A stretch of 64,000 nucleotides of DNA, from NCBI RefSeq assembly GCF_013366925.1, contig NZ_JAALDK010000001.1, positions 5,454,001 to 5,518,000 of the forward strand, written 5' to 3'. Of this stretch, positions 47,519-57,050 are shown piece by piece. How positions within the stretch are numbered: the first letter of the stretch is position 1; each line of letters begins with the position of its first letter. Both the position numbers and the translations under genes were made by a program. The stretch comes from Paraburkholderia youngii. Lineage in GTDB: Bacteria > Pseudomonadota > Gammaproteobacteria > Burkholderiales > Burkholderiaceae. Under the pieces are notes generated by a model. That model was not told where the DNA came from and made no database searches. It saw only the letters and a list, made by a program, of their open reading frames with translations.

Positions 47519-48010
47519 GATTGACTCGGTGCGTCGGTTCATCGTTGTCCACAGGTCCTGTGGACAGGGCCGTGGACAATGCGTTGAGTTTTCAAAAAAA
47601 GCGAAACGAAACAACAGGGTTAGGCGGGGTGCCCGCAGTGCGGGCAAGCTGTTTTGTTGCGCGGCCTCCGCTGGCGCGCTCGAAGGCCGGGCAACGACGC
47701 TCAGCCCGCCGGGGAAGCCTGTTCGCGGGGTATTGTACTGATTTCGATCACGGCGGCAATTGACGTCGCGCTGAATTGGCCGACTGGATAAGGCGCGGCG
47801 GGCGCTGGGGGACACGCGCCGGAGGATGGACGTCTCGCGGGACGACGGCGCAATGGCTAGCCGCGGGTATCGGCGGACTGCACGGGCGTGCGCCCGCATA
47901 ACCTTCAATGCATGCGCGGCGGCGTTCGCTGTTGTTTTCGTGCCGCCCGCGCAGGCTGCATCAGCTCATGCGTGAGGAAGCGCGCCATGCGGCGCGCGAA
48001 CCACGTTGCG
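47519..48010. other. Intergenic region upstream of parE
   Basis: About 490 bases between the uup stop and the parE start with no supported gene. Its parE-proximal part holds three DnaA-box-like sequences (separate entry). The rest is GC-rich without recognisable motifs, apart from an A-run at 47595-47602. Confidence 0.5.
47545..47579. promoter_or_regulatory. Cluster of three DnaA-box-like TTGTCCAC elements
   Basis: TTGTCCACA (47545-47553) and its inverted copy form a perfect 9-bp palindrome with a 3-base spacer (47546-47566). A third inverted copy, CGTGGACAA, is at 47571-47579. Each is one or two changes from the DnaA box TTATCCACA. They lie 27-61 bases before parE. Confidence 0.55.
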
Positions 48011-49945
<1,935 letters not shown>

Positions 49946-50030
49946 GGGAATGGGAGAAGACAGCGATGAGTCGGAACTGCTCATTGTACCGGGCGCGGGG
50001 CCGGTCGCAGGGATGACGGGCGGGAGATGC

Positions 50031-50061
50031 GTGCAAGGCGGCGTGCAAGGCGGCGTGCAAC
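50031..50061. repeat. Tandem 12-bp repeat upstream of uup
   Basis: GTGCAAGGCGGC occurs twice in perfect succession, followed by a degenerate partial copy. It sits 86 bases before the uup start. Confidence 0.8.
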
Positions 50062-50116
50062 GCAATCGGTGCGGGCCGGCGACACGCGTGCGCCGGTCCG
50101 GCCTTCGAACAACGGC

Positions 50117-50518
50117 TTACTTGACGTGCACCGTGATCGTCTTGCTCATCTGCGGCCCATAGGAGCGATGCGCGCCGTCGCCGAATTGCAGCGTCAGCGT
50201 ATGGTCGCCCGGCGGCAGCGTCAGATCTGTTTCGGTCTGGCCTTTGCCGAAGTGCAGCGACTTGTCGGTCGCGGCGATGACCTCGCCCTTCGGCAGCGGC
50301 TTGCCGTCGACCAGCAGATGATGATGCCCGGTGCCCTCCGTCATCGTGCCCGCGGGGGCGATCTTCATGCCGTCGAGGCCGAACACGACGTGGACCGGAT
50401 TGGTGACGGTCGCGCCGTCCGCCGGTTGCACGAAGGTCACGCCCTCCGCCTGCGCCACGCCCGACACGCCGAGCAGTCCTGCCGCCACGATGCCGACCAA
50501 CCGTCTGTTTTTAAACAT
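50117..50518 (-). CDS. DUF4399 domain protein, secreted
   Basis: A 133-residue exported protein. The signal peptide MFKNRRLVGIVAAGLLGVSGVAQA is cleaved before EGV. The mature part is a small beta-rich domain with VTFVQPADGATVTNPVHVVFGLDGM, GHHHLLVDGKPLP and HTLTLQFGDGAHRSYGP (in parts), the pattern of DUF4399. A His-rich loop may bind metal. The function of the family is unknown. The start at 50518 is preceded by a GGAG-like site. It diverges from rubredoxin with a 309-base gap. Confidence 0.85.
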   Translation of the reverse strand: MFKNRRLVGIVAAGLLGVSGVAQAEGVTFVQPADGATVTNPVHVVFGLDGMKIAPAGTMTEGTGHHHLLVDGKPLPKGEVIAATDKSLHFGKGQTETDLTLPPGDHTLTLQFGDGAHRSYGPQMSKTITVHVK

Positions 50519-50827
50519 CGGTTTCTCCTTTAGAAGCGAAACTCGTCCACGCGATACCGCCAGCGGCCCGGTCTGAGACCAATAGTCGCAATCCATGCCA
50601 GGCGGGCGCCACGTCTGTCGAATCAGATAGCTTGCAGAGCCAGGCGTACACGCTTTGTGTGACGAGGCTGGTCGCCGCGAGCCCGGGCACGTCGTGGATG
50701 CGTTGCGACGGCGCCGCACCGGTCGTCTGCGGCTGGATTGACCGATTCCGGTAATATTGCGGGTCGCCGCGCCGCCCCATAAAGGGGCAGAGCAAGCCGG
50801 CCATTGCATTGAACGAGAGAGAGTGTC
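50519..50827. other. Divergent intergenic region, DUF4399 / rubredoxin
   Basis: About 310 bases with no supported gene. A TAATAT -10-like hexamer is at 50752-50757 on the plus strand, 70 bases before rubredoxin. No good -35 is visible. Confidence 0.45.
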
Positions 50828-51019
50828 GTGAGCGAAGTAATCGAAGTGACGGAATACAAGAGCTGGGTCTGCCTGATTTGCGGCTGGATCTACAACGAGG
50901 AAGACGGCCTGCCCGAAGAAGGCATCGCGCCGGGCACGCGCTTCGCCGACATCCCTGAAGACTGGCGCTGCCCGCTGTGCGACGTGGGCAAGGCGGAGTT
51001 CGCGGTAGTCGAGTTTTAA
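50828..51019 (+). CDS. Rubredoxin
   Basis: Small electron carrier with one Fe(Cys)4 site. It is 63 residues; the metal ligands are Cys-15, 18, 48 and 51 in CLICGW and CPLCDVGK. The sequence YNEEDGLPEEGIAPGTRFADIPEDW is the usual loop. It begins with GTG after a GAGAGAGAG ribosome stretch. In beta-proteobacteria rubredoxins serve alkane hydroxylases or peroxide reduction, but no partner is beside it. Confidence 0.95.
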   Translation: MSEVIEVTEYKSWVCLICGWIYNEEDGLPEEGIAPGTRFADIPEDWRCPLCDVGKAEFAVVEF

Positions 51020-51252
51020 AGTTGGAATGACGTCGGGCGATGGGCGCGGTTGCGTGCGCTTCGCCGGATGGTCAGGTGGTTTGCACGGCCCCGCAGGCGA
51101 TGTCTGCGTGGCCGTTTGTTTTTCCGGGGTTTTTGGGGCGCGCGGGCGGTTGCTGGCTTGCTCTCCTTTTGCCCGCGCAGGTTTGATATACTCTGCGCTC
51201 GCCGGTCAGTCTGGACTCACCGAGTCCTCGCCGATCTGTCCGGCCCGGTCCT

Positions 51253-51327
51253 CTCCCTGTAGTTCAATGGATAGAACAAGTGCCTCCTAAGCGCTAGATA
51301 CAGGTTCGATTCCTGTCAGGGGGACCA
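51253..51327 (+). tRNA. tRNA-Arg (anticodon CCT)
   Basis: A 75-base gene including an encoded 3' CCA. The acceptor arms CTCCCTG and CAGGGGG pair with one T-G wobble. The D arm is GTTC/GAAC, the anticodon stem is AGTGC/GCGCT with loop CTCCTAA, and the T arm is ACAGG-TTCGATT-CCTGT. The anticodon CCT decodes AGG. tRNA-Arg(CCT) is a frequent integration site, and an atypical gene patch begins about 200 bases downstream, but I see no repeated 3' end sequence or integrase. Confidence 0.96.
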
Positions 51328-51533
51328 GATAGCTTCCCGGCGTTGCCCGTAAAAGTATTACAACATGGGCCCCATCTGCACTGACGAGTCGCCGCGAATG
51401 TGATTCTCCATCGTCTCGCTCGGTTCTTCTGGTAGTTCGTCCTCGTTGCCGTCGCCGGACAGCTGTTCAGGAAGCTCGTCCGGGCGTACCGCCCGCATCG
51501 CTTTAGCCGGGCGGTCCCGCTTCCGTTTAGCGA

Positions 51534-51926
51534 TCACGGGAGCCGAGGACCACGTATTCCGTCGTCGGTCTCATGGACCCGAAGCGAGTCACACTCAATC
51601 GCGAGTTCGGCACCGAGAGTGGAATAAACGAAGACCAGCAGTGCGGCCTTCTTGTCGGTAAGTCGCTCGCCGGCTTCCAGTACGGCACTAGCCCGCGCGT
51701 GCTTAGCGTCGTCCGGAGCTACGATGTGAATGCCGTAGACGATATTCAGCAAGCCAAGATGTTCAACTGAAACACAAGTCACGCCGTTGAACGTGACCAC
51801 CGCGCGCCTATTGGCGAGGTACAGACCAAGCGTCAGCGTCCGGGGCTCGGTATTCGGGCCAATGACCACGCTGTCCAGAAACCAGTCGTGGAAATAGCCC
51901 CAAGCCTTCAATATTTCCTCTGTCAT
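51534..51926 (-). CDS. Putative immunity protein (hypothetical, 130 aa)
   Basis: A 130-residue soluble, acidic-leaning protein with no family I can name. It starts MTEEILKAWGYFHDWFLDSV and continues as a beta-rich core with TLGLYLANRRAVVTFNGVTCVSVEHLG. Size, fold guess and placement (start seven bases beyond the stop of a larger protein with a toxin-like C-terminus) fit an immunity protein. The start has almost no ribosome site, suggesting translational coupling to the upstream gene. It has weaker codon bias and lower GC than the flanking core genes. Evidence for the role is contextual only. Confidence 0.5.
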   Translation of the reverse strand: MTEEILKAWGYFHDWFLDSVVIGPNTEPRTLTLGLYLANRRAVVTFNGVTCVSVEHLGLLNIVYGIHIVAPDDAKHARASAVLEAGERLTDKKAALLVFVYSTLGAELAIECDSLRVHETDDGIRGPRLP

Positions 51927-51932
51927 ATCGAT

Positions 51933-52721
51933 TTACCACGGGAGCAAGGAGACCGGCGCGCCCTCGTCGCGGATGTAGCCGTCCCAATTGTGCGCGTGTG
52001 GATTTGGATTGCCGTGGTGCGCTTCAAGGTCAAAGTCCGTCAGCGGCGTGCCATTCGGCCCGAACTGACGCAACTGTGGCATCGTCCCCGGCATGCTGGA
52101 AATCCATGTCCCCGGCGCGCCTTTGAACGGCATCCCGGCAACTTCATCTGCTGCGCCGCCCGGCATCTCGGACTGGTAGTCGAACGCCTGCGCATCGCCA
52201 AGCGGCGTTGATACCGGCGTAGCGATGGTTCCATCCGGCAGCACGTCACCGGGGCGAGCGAACCAGATGGCGAGATCATCGTCAGCGGCCAGTCGCGGAA
52301 GTACGGGCCGTTGGAATGCATTCCTGGCACGCACAACGGGTAGCGCGCGCCGAAACAGCTGCGACGGCGTGACGGTCTCGTAATACGGCCGTATCTCCTG
52401 ATCGATCGACGCTCCTCTTCTGCTCGAGGCACGTGACTTAGACGCGACTGCAATCACATCGCCGCGCTCCACGGCGGCTTGCAGGACTCGCACGAGTTGT
52501 TCTGGAGCAGCGCCGCTGGCGGCTGCGCCGAGGCGCGCGTCGCGCATGAATTGGAGAAGCCGACTTAGCTGGCGGCTGTCGCGTGCGAATTCCGACGATG
52601 CGGCCGAGGTAATGAGCTGCCGGCCAGTGCGCGCCTCGTCGCTCAAGGGGTTGCCGCGATATTCCCGCCGCGTGTAGAGCGTGCAGCGCCGATGTGCTCC
52701 GACTTTGAAGTCAATCACCAT
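51933..52721 (-). CDS. Putative toxin/effector with His-rich C-terminal domain (262 aa)
   Basis: Not matched to a named family with certainty. The N-terminal 120 residues are helical (LSRLLQFMRDARLGAAASGAAPEQL, in parts) and rich in Arg. The C-terminal 70 residues carry GTWISSMPGTMPQLRQFGPNG, then a DFDLEAHHG and NPHAHNW cluster with His-235, 236, 242 and 244. This resembles the tail of polymorphic-toxin nucleases, where such clusters form the catalytic site. No signal peptide, PAAR, RHS or VgrG domain is present, so it would need an external delivery system. The start at 52721 has GGAG ten bases upstream. The next gene is the putative immunity gene. Toxin role is inference. Confidence 0.5.
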   Translation of the reverse strand: MVIDFKVGAHRRCTLYTRREYRGNPLSDEARTGRQLITSAASSEFARDSRQLSRLLQFMRDARLGAAASGAAPEQLVRVLQAAVERGDVIAVASKSRASSRRGASIDQEIRPYYETVTPSQLFRRALPVVRARNAFQRPVLPRLAADDDLAIWFARPGDVLPDGTIATPVSTPLGDAQAFDYQSEMPGGAADEVAGMPFKGAPGTWISSMPGTMPQLRQFGPNGTPLTDFDLEAHHGNPNPHAHNWDGYIRDEGAPVSLLPW

Positions 52722-52890
52722 CTATCTATAACTCCGTCAACGCGCATCGCGCCTTCCAATTGATCTGAAGCGGGTATACGTAGCACAAAGCGGGAGACCG
52801 GGCGACAGCACCGACACAATCGATAACATTCATTCGCGCGCCGTTCGACAACATCGCCAAACCAGCACTGCCCGAAAACCTCAGATCGCT

Positions 52891-52896
52891 ATAATC
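52891..52896 (+). promoter_or_regulatory. Perfect -10 hexamer upstream of the methyltransferase gene
   Basis: TATAAT lies 36 bases before the ATG at 52932. The -35 region (around CTGCCC, 52869-52874) is poor. Confidence 0.5.
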
Positions 52897-52931
52897 TGCG
52901 AGCCGACTTCGAAACGTTTCCGAGGACCGAC

Positions 52932-53870
52932 ATGGATCAAGCGCTTGAATGCGTCACTGCGTTGAATTTTTGCGAGCAGGCCTATCTCGCAGCAAATCCG
53001 GACGTCGCTGAGGCGGTCAGGCTCGGCGCATTACGATCGGGAAGATCGCATTTCGAAGTATTCGGAGTCTCCGAAAGTCATCGCAGGCAAGATGCACGGG
53101 TGGCCGCTCAATCCAGGCAGGCACGCAGAAAAAGAATCGAGTCGGTCCTTCGCACCGATATGCCCTATAGCGACGACGGGAAGTTTTTCGATTTCTTGTC
53201 GCCCGAGCTGCGCTCCCAGTTCGACATCTACGACTCGGAACTGGCTGGAAGCAATCTGTACGATCAGGATGCGCTGAATATGATCGAGCGCCATCCGTCG
53301 GGGATCATTCTGGATTGTGGGGCAGGCAGCCGCCCCGCGATCTACGAAAACGTGATCAATTTTGACATCACCAACTATCCTTCCACCGATGTGCGAGGTG
53401 TCGGCGAAGTTCTGCCATTCAAAGATGCATCGTTCGATGGCCTTCTGTCGTTGAATGTGCTCGAACATGTGAAGGATCCATTCACCGCCGCCAAAGAAAT
53501 TCTTCGCGTGTTGAAGCCGGGAGGCGACCTTGTGGTAGTGGTTCCGCTCACCCAACCCACTCACGGCTACCCGCATCACTACTACAACATGACTGCCGAG
53601 GGGATTCTCAATCTCTTCGGCTCCGGGATCAAAGCCGAACGCGTATACGTGCCGGAATCGACAACGGCCATCTGGTCGATTTACTGGATCATGAGCGAGT
53701 GGGCGGAAGGTCTCGACGAAGATGCCCTGAAAGAATTCAAGGCGCTCACGGTCGAAGAAATTCTGCAGGGCCCGCCGACGCTGCTGGATCGATCGTTCGT
53801 GAAACAGCTAAGCGCAAAAAAGAATCTCGACATTGCGAGTTCGACGACGGTGATCGCGAAACGCGTCTGA
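52932..53870 (+). CDS. Class I SAM-dependent methyltransferase with NPDV-type N-terminal module
   Basis: A 312-residue protein in two parts. Residues 10-50 hold FCEQAYLAANPDVAEAVRLG and SGRSHFEVFGVSE, a short module I know mainly from surface-polysaccharide and glycosyltransferase proteins. The C-terminal part is a methyltransferase: IILDCGAGSRPAIYENVINFDI (in parts) is motif I, VGEVLPFKDASFDGLLSLNVLEHVKDP the central region, and KPGGDLVVVVPLTQP follows. The combination suggests modification of a glycan or lipid-linked sugar. It has its own promoter-like -10. Base composition is lower in GC than its flanks. Confidence 0.75.
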   Translation: MDQALECVTALNFCEQAYLAANPDVAEAVRLGALRSGRSHFEVFGVSESHRRQDARVAAQSRQARRKRIESVLRTDMPYSDDGKFFDFLSPELRSQFDIYDSELAGSNLYDQDALNMIERHPSGIILDCGAGSRPAIYENVINFDITNYPSTDVRGVGEVLPFKDASFDGLLSLNVLEHVKDPFTAAKEILRVLKPGGDLVVVVPLTQPTHGYPHHYYNMTAEGILNLFGSGIKAERVYVPESTTAIWSIYWIMSEWAEGLDEDALKEFKALTVEEILQGPPTLLDRSFVKQLSAKKNLDIASSTTVIAKRV

Positions 53871-53894
53871 GGCGACGCCAGTCCAACGGCTCCG

Positions 53895-54734
53895 TTATTT
53901 TTGCATCGGCCGACGGAGACTTTGCTCGTATATCGAAGGATCGACGACGTTCATTTGATCCTGTGGGCGTTCACCGAATACTCGCTCGAAGTCCTCGGCG
54001 CCCAGAATCTCGGCAGCGTCGTGGAGAAAAGAGGAATAGGCCTGATTGAGCTCCGAGGCCGACGGAGCATCGCTGCCCTGCGGGGCGTATTGCAAACGCT
54101 CGACTCGCACCATAAATGCGCGGCGATGATTCATCAACGACTTGATCTTCGCTTGCGCGTCGGGACCCTTCAAGGTCGCCTGAAGATGCTCCTGAAAATC
54201 GTCGACATCGGATTCCTGATGTGCTGGCTTCATGGCGTTACTCCCGCTTGGTGTCGAGCACTGAATCTTTTTGCTCGTCCATGCAGCATGCTGCTTGCCG
54301 TACGTTCCGAAGACCGCGTTGCTCAACCAGTAGCCCCTGGACGTGCGAACCGTAGCCGGAGCCGCTCCAGCGCCGCCGGTCGCCCAAAGAATCTGATTCG
54401 ACAGCTGATGGCATACACCATCGCGACCATAGCTGAAGATCGTTCCACAGGCGGCCGGATCGATGTTCGGGTCCACATCGGGCTTACATAAGCAACTAGC
54501 ATAAAGCAGATTTGCCGCGCCGGAAGCCAGAAAACCATCCGCACTGACGGGCGTCCCACCTCGGGCGTGGAAGCCGCCCCAGCTGTACCAATAGTGCTCG
54601 CCAGCGAGCAGGACGTCCGCCAGCGCCGGGTATATCTTCACGCGGCTGTCGTAAGTCGTGACCCAGGTGTGATCGACCACGGAACCCTGGAAATACGCCG
54701 GAACGGACCATGCGAACAATGTAACGGCGCTCAT
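53895..54734 (-). CDS. Unrecognised protein, 279 aa, with possible His/Cys catalytic pair
   Basis: I do not recognise a family. The N-terminal half has a His-containing strand (VDHTWVTTYDSR, His-22), a Trp/Gly-rich block (HYWYSWGGFHARGG), a Cys cluster (Cys-81, 83, 96) and the motif DGVCHQLSNQILWATG with Cys-108/His-109. The order His then Cys is that of circularly permuted papain-like (NlpC/P60, LRAT) folds, so a cysteine hydrolase is one hypothesis. The C-terminal 110 residues are charged and helical. No signal peptide is convincing. The gene is convergent with the methyltransferase gene, 24 bases apart, and belongs to the atypical patch behind tRNA-Arg. Confidence 0.6.
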   Translation of the reverse strand: MSAVTLFAWSVPAYFQGSVVDHTWVTTYDSRVKIYPALADVLLAGEHYWYSWGGFHARGGTPVSADGFLASGAANLLYASCLCKPDVDPNIDPAACGTIFSYGRDGVCHQLSNQILWATGGAGAAPATVRTSRGYWLSNAVFGTYGKQHAAWTSKKIQCSTPSGSNAMKPAHQESDVDDFQEHLQATLKGPDAQAKIKSLMNHRRAFMVRVERLQYAPQGSDAPSASELNQAYSSFLHDAAEILGAEDFERVFGERPQDQMNVVDPSIYEQSLRRPMQK

Positions 54735-54883
54735 TGCTTCACCTTTTGTCCGATCGCATCACGGCGCTGCCGCGCGAAGGTCGCCCGAAAAGCCGGTAAG
54801 AACTTTACTCACCTAAAAAGGTTATACGCGGTCAGCGGCAATATTTTCAAGGACACGAAAAACCGTCGAGGCCACTCAGGCGA

Positions 54884-55591
54884 TCAGGCCGGCCGCTGCG
54901 GAATATTCAGGCCGCGCGCCACCGCCGGACGCTCGACGAACGCAGCCAGCACGCGCCGCACGTTCGGGAAGTCCTGAATGCCGACCAGCTCTCCGGCCTC
55001 ATAAAAGCCGACCAGATTGCGCACCCACGGGAAGATCGCGATATCGGCGATCGAATACCGATCGCCCATCACCCAGGCACGTCCTTCGAGGCGCTGCTCC
55101 AGCACGCCGAGCAGCCGCTTCGATTCGGCGATGTAGCGATCGCGCGGACGCTTATCCTCGTACTCCTTGCCGGCGAATTTGTGGAAGAAGCCGACCTGGC
55201 CGAACATCGGACCGATGCCGCCCATCTGGAACATCACCCACTGGATCGTCTCGTAGCGCCCGGCGGCGTCCTTTGGGATCAGCTGGCCGCTTTTGTCGGC
55301 CAGATAGATCAGGATCGCGCCCGATTCGAACAGCGGCAGCGGTTTGCCGTCGGGGCCGTGCGGATCGAGGATCGCGGGAATCTTGTTGTTCGGGTTCAGC
55401 GACAGAAACGCCGGCGTCATCTGATCGTTGGTATCGAAGCGCACCAGATGCGGCTCGTAAGGCAAGCCGGTTTCCTCGAGCATGATCGAGATTTTTACGC
55501 CATTGGGCGTCGGCAGCGAATAGAGCTGAATCCGGTCCGGATGCTCGGCCGGCCATTTTTTCGTGATCGCGAAAGCGGATAAATCGGTCAT
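54884..55591 (-). CDS. Glutathione S-transferase-like protein (YfcG/Ure2p type)
   Basis: A 235-residue cytosolic protein of the nu-class GST/YfcG group, which reduces disulfides with glutathione. The thioredoxin-like half has IQLYSLPTPNGVKISIMLEETGLPYEPHLVRF (in parts), and the glutathione-binding loop is NKIPAILDP followed by PLFESGAILIYLADKSG. The helical half includes VMGDRYSIADIAIFPWV. The Thr-Pro-Asn-Gly motif replaces the catalytic Tyr/Ser, which is typical of this branch. This is the first core-type gene beyond the accessory patch. Monocistronic. Confidence 0.93.
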   Translation of the reverse strand: MTDLSAFAITKKWPAEHPDRIQLYSLPTPNGVKISIMLEETGLPYEPHLVRFDTNDQMTPAFLSLNPNNKIPAILDPHGPDGKPLPLFESGAILIYLADKSGQLIPKDAAGRYETIQWVMFQMGGIGPMFGQVGFFHKFAGKEYEDKRPRDRYIAESKRLLGVLEQRLEGRAWVMGDRYSIADIAIFPWVRNLVGFYEAGELVGIQDFPNVRRVLAAFVERPAVARGLNIPQRPA

Positions 55592-55720
55592 GGGTTCGGG
55601 TCGCCATAGGGACAGAAATTGCAGGACCGCCCAATATAAACCGACTCGCCAGAACGCGTGCGGAGGCCGCTCGAAGACCTTACAAACGCCGTGGCAACAG
55701 CGCCGTTCGCAATCGGCGGA

Positions 55721-55942
55721 TCACCACAAGTCCTTCGTCGCCGTGCCCGCGCGCAGGTTGAAGCCCTCTCGCCACAGCGTCGCTCCGACCGTCAGCAGCA
55801 GCGTCTTCTCGGTGCCGTCGAGCAGTTCCCACGCGCCCGCAAGCCACGTCGCGAAGCTCGCACAGGTCGCTTCGAGATCGGGCGGCGCCTTGCCTTCCAG
55901 GTACTGCCGTTCGAACATCGAAAGTATCTTTTCGGGTGTCAT
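55721..55942 (-). CDS. Hypothetical protein, 73 aa
   Basis: A small helical protein beginning MTPEKILSMFERQY with a Trp/Leu-rich centre (FATWLAGAWELLDG). No family is recognised. The start at 55942 is supported by GGAGG eight bases upstream; an ATG at 55957 would add five residues without its own site. It is a plausible Burkholderiaceae orphan of unknown role. Confidence 0.6.
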   Translation of the reverse strand: MTPEKILSMFERQYLEGKAPPDLEATCASFATWLAGAWELLDGTEKTLLLTVGATLWREGFNLRAGTATKDLW

Positions 55943-56171
55943 TGGCGCGACCTCCACGTGGGATTTGCGCCAAGTCTAAAGGGCTGGCGGCGCGTGCGGA
56001 ATGCCGATCATCGCGATCACGGGTTACTCCCAGGCCGGCTGGCGCGCCAGCGTCAGCCGCGACCCAGACAGTGAAACCGGACTGGCGCGCCCCGCTCTGC
56101 GCTGCACAAAAAACAAAGGCGCCGCGACCGTCGCGACGCCTCGCCGTTACGGCAACCTACACCGAACGGGT

Positions 56172-56363
56172 TTAGTGATGACCGCGCTTTGCATCGTCCT
56201 TGGCGTCTTCCTTCGCATCGCCATAGGCCTTCTGCACCTTGCCGGCGCCCTGCTGCATGTCGCCCTTGAGTTCCTTCGCGGGGTCCTTCGTGGCCTTGCC
56301 GACGGCCTCGTTGACCTTGCCCTTGACCTGCTCGCCAACGCCCTTCACTTGATCCTTGTTCAT
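56172..56363 (-). CDS. CsbD family stress-response protein
   Basis: A 63-residue, highly charged, Ala/Lys/Asp-rich protein. MNKDQVKGVGEQVKGKVNEAVG is the classic CsbD start, and GDMQQGAGKVQKAYGDAKED follows the usual repeat. CsbD proteins are small, probably disordered, stress-induced proteins of unclear mechanism. GGGAGC precedes the ATG. Monocistronic. Confidence 0.92.
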   Translation of the reverse strand: MNKDQVKGVGEQVKGKVNEAVGKATKDPAKELKGDMQQGAGKVQKAYGDAKEDAKDDAKRGHH

Positions 56364-56561
56364 GTTCGGCTCCCATATGCGTAGTCGACAGAGATGCCGG
56401 CGCGGTATTCCGCCGGTATGTGGGATTCAGCAAGGGCTGTTCCCGGGGCCGTTCCGCGCGCGGCGCCATCGACGAACGCCGATGCGCGATCGGCAAACTT
56501 TTTATCAAATATGGCCTAAAGTCTCGCCGCGCACGGCCGTAAATCCGTTCAGGGAGGAGTC

Positions 56562-56888
56562 ATGGACCATACGGACACTACGGTTTCGGGATCATCGCAA
56601 GCCGCATTAATCGACCACGACATCGCGCACATCGCGCGCGTGATGCACGTATCGCTGCGCGGCGATTTCGGCGGTCCGATCCTGCCAGCCACCTATTGGC
56701 GCAAACGGCTGACCGCGCTGGTCGACAGCGGCCAGCTTTCTCCCGCCCAATTGGACAAAGTCGACAGCCTGCTGCTGCAACTCGATCGGCTCGCCTCGAC
56801 GCCGCTGCCCGAATGGGAACGCTTCGCGCCCGCGCCGACCTCGCGATTCGAACCGGCTGAGCGGGCGAAGAAAGCGAAGTCGGCCTGA
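56562..56888 (+). CDS. Hypothetical protein, 108 aa
   Basis: A soluble 108-residue protein with IARVMHVSLRGDFGGPILPATYWRKRLTALVDSGQLSPAQLDKVDSLLLQLDRL (seen in parts), a helical pair, and a basic C-terminal tail. A strong GGGAGGAG ribosome site precedes the ATG. No domain is recognised. It stands alone between CsbD and the methyltransferase operon. Confidence 0.7.
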   Translation: MDHTDTTVSGSSQAALIDHDIAHIARVMHVSLRGDFGGPILPATYWRKRLTALVDSGQLSPAQLDKVDSLLLQLDRLASTPLPEWERFAPAPTSRFEPAERAKKAKSA

Positions 56889-57050
56889 ACTCGCCAAGCC
56901 GCACGCCGCCTCACCGCTTCCGCACCCGCCGCGGACAAACGCAGCGGCGCGACATATCGCGAAAAAATCCTGATCAATCGGCGCTAAAAATAGGGAAAGG
57001 GGACGACCTTAGGTCATAATGTCCGCAAAAATTCCCAGCCAGGACGCCAC

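Noticed and set aside
42989..47524. A 1511-codon plus-strand frame opposite parC and parE
   Set aside because: It is Arg/His-rich antisense of two certain genes, an effect of high third-position GC.
51253..54883. Direct repeat of the tRNA-Arg 3' end as an attachment site
   Set aside because: I looked for copies of the T-arm and acceptor sequence downstream and found only short chance matches such as GATTCCTG near 54209.
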